This document shows positions 13,230 through 14,669 of a DNA stretch of 14,669 nt, in pieces. Location: assembly GCA_025464695.1 (NCBI GenBank), contig JAODNQ010000198.1, positions 1 through 14,669 on the forward strand. Reading direction: 5' to 3'. The notes under the pieces were generated by a model. It searched no databases. It was not told the DNA's origin and was given only the letters and a program-made list of their open reading frames with translations. Each line of letters begins with the position of its first letter. Position 1 is the stretch's first letter. This stretch comes from Frankiales bacterium. GTDB lineage: Bacteria; Actinomycetota; Actinomycetes; Mycobacteriales; SCTD01. The position numbers were made by a program, and so were the translations under genes.

Positions 13230-13994
13230 TCAGCCCTCCGCGACGCCGAGCCCGCCCAGCCGGTCGAGCTCGCGCAGCAGCGCGTCCTGCAGACCGGCGT
13301 CGCGCAGCCGGCCCGGCACGGTCGTGGGGGCGCGGTCCTTCCAGTACGGCTCGTCCCCGAGGTCGGCGGTGCAGCAGAACGCCAGCCCGTCGCCGCCCTG
13401 CTCGACCTCACCGGGGGCGCCTCCGGAGGCCAGCTTCGTCTTCACCCAGCCCGGGTCGACGGCGGCGACGAGCAGGTCGGGGCGCCGGCGGGCCCAGCCC
13501 AGCGCGAGCGCGACGTCGCAGGCCTTGCTGTCGGCGTAGGCCTGCCGCGGCTCCCGCGAGCCGCCGAGCGCGGTCGGCTTCGGCCGTCCCGACGCCGCCA
13601 TGCCCGACCCCAGCCAGAGCAGCCGGCCGCGGACGGCGTCCCCGGCCAGCGAGGTCAGCACGTGCGGGGCCAGCACGTTCACCGCGAAGGTCGTCTCGAA
13701 GCCGTCCGCCGTCACCCGGGGCGTGTCGTCGCGGACCCAGACGCCGGCGTTGTGCGCCAGGACGTCGACGCCGCCGAGGTCGCGCAGCTGGTCGGCCAGG
13801 CCGCGGACCTCGTCGAGCACGGCCAGGTCCCCGACGACCAGGCCGCCGCCCAGCTCGTCGGCGACCGGCCGGCCGCGCTCCTCGGAGCGGGCGTGCACGA
13901 CCACCCGGTGCCCCTCGGCGGTCAGCTGCCGTGCCGCGGCGAGGCCGATGCCGTCGGTGGACCCGGTGATGCAGACGGTGAGGGGAGCAGCCAT
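13230..13994 (-). CDS. Short-chain dehydrogenase/reductase (SDR)
   Basis: A 254-aa Rossmann-fold oxidoreductase. TGSTDGIG (10-17) is the glycine-rich dinucleotide loop, and VVVHARSEERG after strand 2 with its arginine suggests NADP(H). HNAG (81-84) is the NNAG-type motif. N106, S130 in LLWLGSG, Y153 and K157 in YADSK form the complete catalytic set, so it should be active. PGWVKTKLASGG near residue 181 and the C-terminal YWKDR resemble the retinol-dehydrogenase-like SDRs of actinomycetes. The substrate is unknown. It diverges from fbiC with 62 bp between starts. TAGACA lies 6 nt before the ATG and an alternating GC palindrome (14007-14020) directly upstream of that. Neighbouring F420 genes do not make this an F420 enzyme, because the fold is NAD(P)-type. 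Confidence 0.92.
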   Translation of the reverse strand: MAAPLTVCITGSTDGIGLAAARQLTAEGHRVVVHARSEERGRPVADELGGGLVVGDLAVLDEVRGLADQLRDLGGVDVLAHNAGVWVRDDTPRVTADGFETTFAVNVLAPHVLTSLAGDAVRGRLLWLGSGMAASGRPKPTALGGSREPRQAYADSKACDVALALGWARRRPDLLVAAVDPGWVKTKLASGGAPGEVEQGGDGLAFCCTADLGDEPYWKDRAPTTVPGRLRDAGLQDALLRELDRLGGLGVAEG

Positions 13995-14000
13995 GACGCG

Positions 14001-14006
14001 TGTCTA
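14001..14006 (-). promoter_or_regulatory. Candidate -10 box TAGACA for the SDR gene
   Basis: TAGACA on the - strand ends 6 nt before the ATG at 13994. The final base departs from TANNNT, so support is weak on its own. Confidence 0.3.
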
Positions 14007-14020
14007 CCCGCGCGCGCGGG
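14007..14020. other. 14-bp perfect palindrome CCCGCGCGCGCGGG between divergent genes
   Basis: The sequence is identical to its reverse complement and contains a ten-base alternating CG core. It directly abuts the candidate -10 of the SDR gene and lies 24 bp upstream of the fbiC -10. It could be an operator or a Z-DNA-prone site, but long CG runs also arise by chance at this base composition. Confidence 0.4.
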
Positions 14021-14043
14021 AGGTCGCGCCGTCCGCTCCGGCA

Positions 14044-14049
14044 TAGGGT
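14044..14049 (+). promoter_or_regulatory. Candidate -10 box TAGGGT for fbiC, leaderless
   Basis: TAGGGT ends 7 nt before the GTG at 14057, and no Shine-Dalgarno is present. This is the best TANNNT match before a start in the window. It places the transcription start at or very near the GTG. Confidence 0.5.
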
Positions 14050-14056
14050 CGAGCCG

Positions 14057-14669
14057 GTGAGACCGGACAGCGGGGCCAACGGCACGCGGCGGGCCCTCGC
14101 GCGGGCCCGCGACGGCAAGGCGCTCGACCTCGACGAGGCGACCGTCCTGCTGGGCGCCAGGGGCGACGCGCTCACGGAGCTCATGGCGCATGCGGCCCGG
14201 GTCCGTGACGCGGGCGGGCGCGGCGGGGTCGTCACCTACAGCCGCAAGGTGTTCGTCCCGCTGACCCGGTTGTGCCGTGACCGCTGCCACTACTGCACGT
14301 TCGCGACGACGCCGGGCCGCCTGCCGGCGCCGTTCCTGAGCCTGGACGAGGTCCTGCAGATCGCCCGGGACGGCGCGGCGCTGGGCTGCAAGGAGGCCCT
14401 GTTCACCCTCGGCGACCGGCCGGAGGACCGCTGGCCGCAGGCGAAGGCCTGGCTCGACGAGGCCGGCTACGACAGCACGCTCGCCTACGTCCGGGCCTGC
14501 GCCGTGGCGGTGCTGGAGGAGACCGGTCTGCTGCCGCACCTCAACCCCGGGGTGATGAGCTGGAGCGAGCTGCAGCGGCTCAAGCCGGTGGCGCCGTCGA
14601 TGGGGATGATGCTCGAGACGACGGCCGACGTGCCGGCGCACCGGGGCAGCCCCGACAAGGTCCCGGCGG
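14057..14669 (+). CDS. fbiC: Fo synthase, N-terminal CofG-type radical SAM part (3' end outside the window)
   Basis: 204 codons of an open frame that leaves the window. FbiC makes the deazaflavin Fo from 5-amino-6-ribitylaminouracil and tyrosine using two radical SAM domains; this is the first, CofG-type domain. The cluster motif CxxxCxxC is C73, C77 and C80 ([11 protein letters not shown]). [53 protein letters not shown] and [14 protein letters not shown] are near-identical to actinobacterial FbiC as I recall it. The N-terminal helix of about 60 residues is also as in FbiC, so the fused two-domain form is expected. After METT-type residues the loop ADVPAHR before GSPDK looks about six residues shorter than in Mycobacterium. 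The GTG start has no Shine-Dalgarno and follows TAGGGT. Confidence 0.95.
   Translation, partial: MRPDSGANGTRRALARARDGKALDLDEATVLLGARGDALTELMAHAARVRDAGGRGGVVTYSRKVFVPLTRLCRDRCHYCTFATTPGRLPAPFLSLDEVLQIARDGAALGCKEALFTLGDRPEDRWPQAKAWLDEAGYDSTLAYVRACAVAVLEETGLLPHLNPGVMSWSELQRLKPVAPSMGMMLETTADVPAHRGSPDKVPA

Noticed and set aside
12838..13539. + strand open frame across the VOC and SDR genes
   Set aside because: It is antisense to two clearly recognised genes and has low-complexity Arg/Ala/Pro composition.

Overview
The window is very GC-rich DNA from an actinomycete (Actinomycetota). The evidence is the strong G/C bias at third codon positions, frequent GTG and TTG starts, 1-4 nt start/stop overlaps, and an actinobacterial coenzyme F420 gene set (a two-domain FbiB and an FbiC-type CofG domain). 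The genus cannot be decided from the sequence.

Region 1 (1-5151, + strand) is a cell-surface glycan cluster. It holds the end of a protein with NBR1-type Ig-like domains, two GT4 glycosyltransferases, a GT2 (rhamnosyltransferase-like) enzyme, and the GDP-mannose-forming mannose-1-phosphate guanylyltransferase ManC. Two of its gene junctions (758-812 and 3079-3164) carry unrelated triplicate tandem repeats of 17 and 26 bp. Each makes a chain of three tiny ORFs joined by GTGA or TAGTG start/stop overlaps, so the upstream stop is linked stepwise to the downstream start. This is the most unusual structure in the window.

Region 2 (5152-9510) is a mixed accessory block: a PPOX-fold flavin/F420 protein, a small membrane protein, the AzlC/AzlD amino-acid exporter pair, an aldose-1-epimerase-like protein, an orphan short ABC ATPase whose Walker A lysine is replaced by threonine, an AlkA-like HhH-GPD DNA glycosylase, and a 54-aa membrane protein.

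Region 3 (9511-14669) is centred on F420 biosynthesis. fbiA and fbiB are co-directional and overlap on the - strand. fbiC starts at 14057 on the + strand and runs off the window. Between them lie a polytopic acyltransferase-like membrane protein, a VOC/glyoxalase-family protein and a short-chain dehydrogenase. FbiD is not in the window. The order wbbL-like GT2 - manC converging on fbiB - fbiA resembles the mycobacterial chromosome as I recall it, with a different set of genes in between.

Regulation: most genes that begin a transcription unit have no Shine-Dalgarno but have a -10-like hexamer (consensus near YAGNNT) 6-7 nt before the start codon, which suggests leaderless transcripts. At three divergent pairs the two -10 hexamers overlap or abut in antiparallel orientation within very short spacers. 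No tRNA, rRNA, CRISPR array, insertion sequence or convincing intrinsic terminator was seen.
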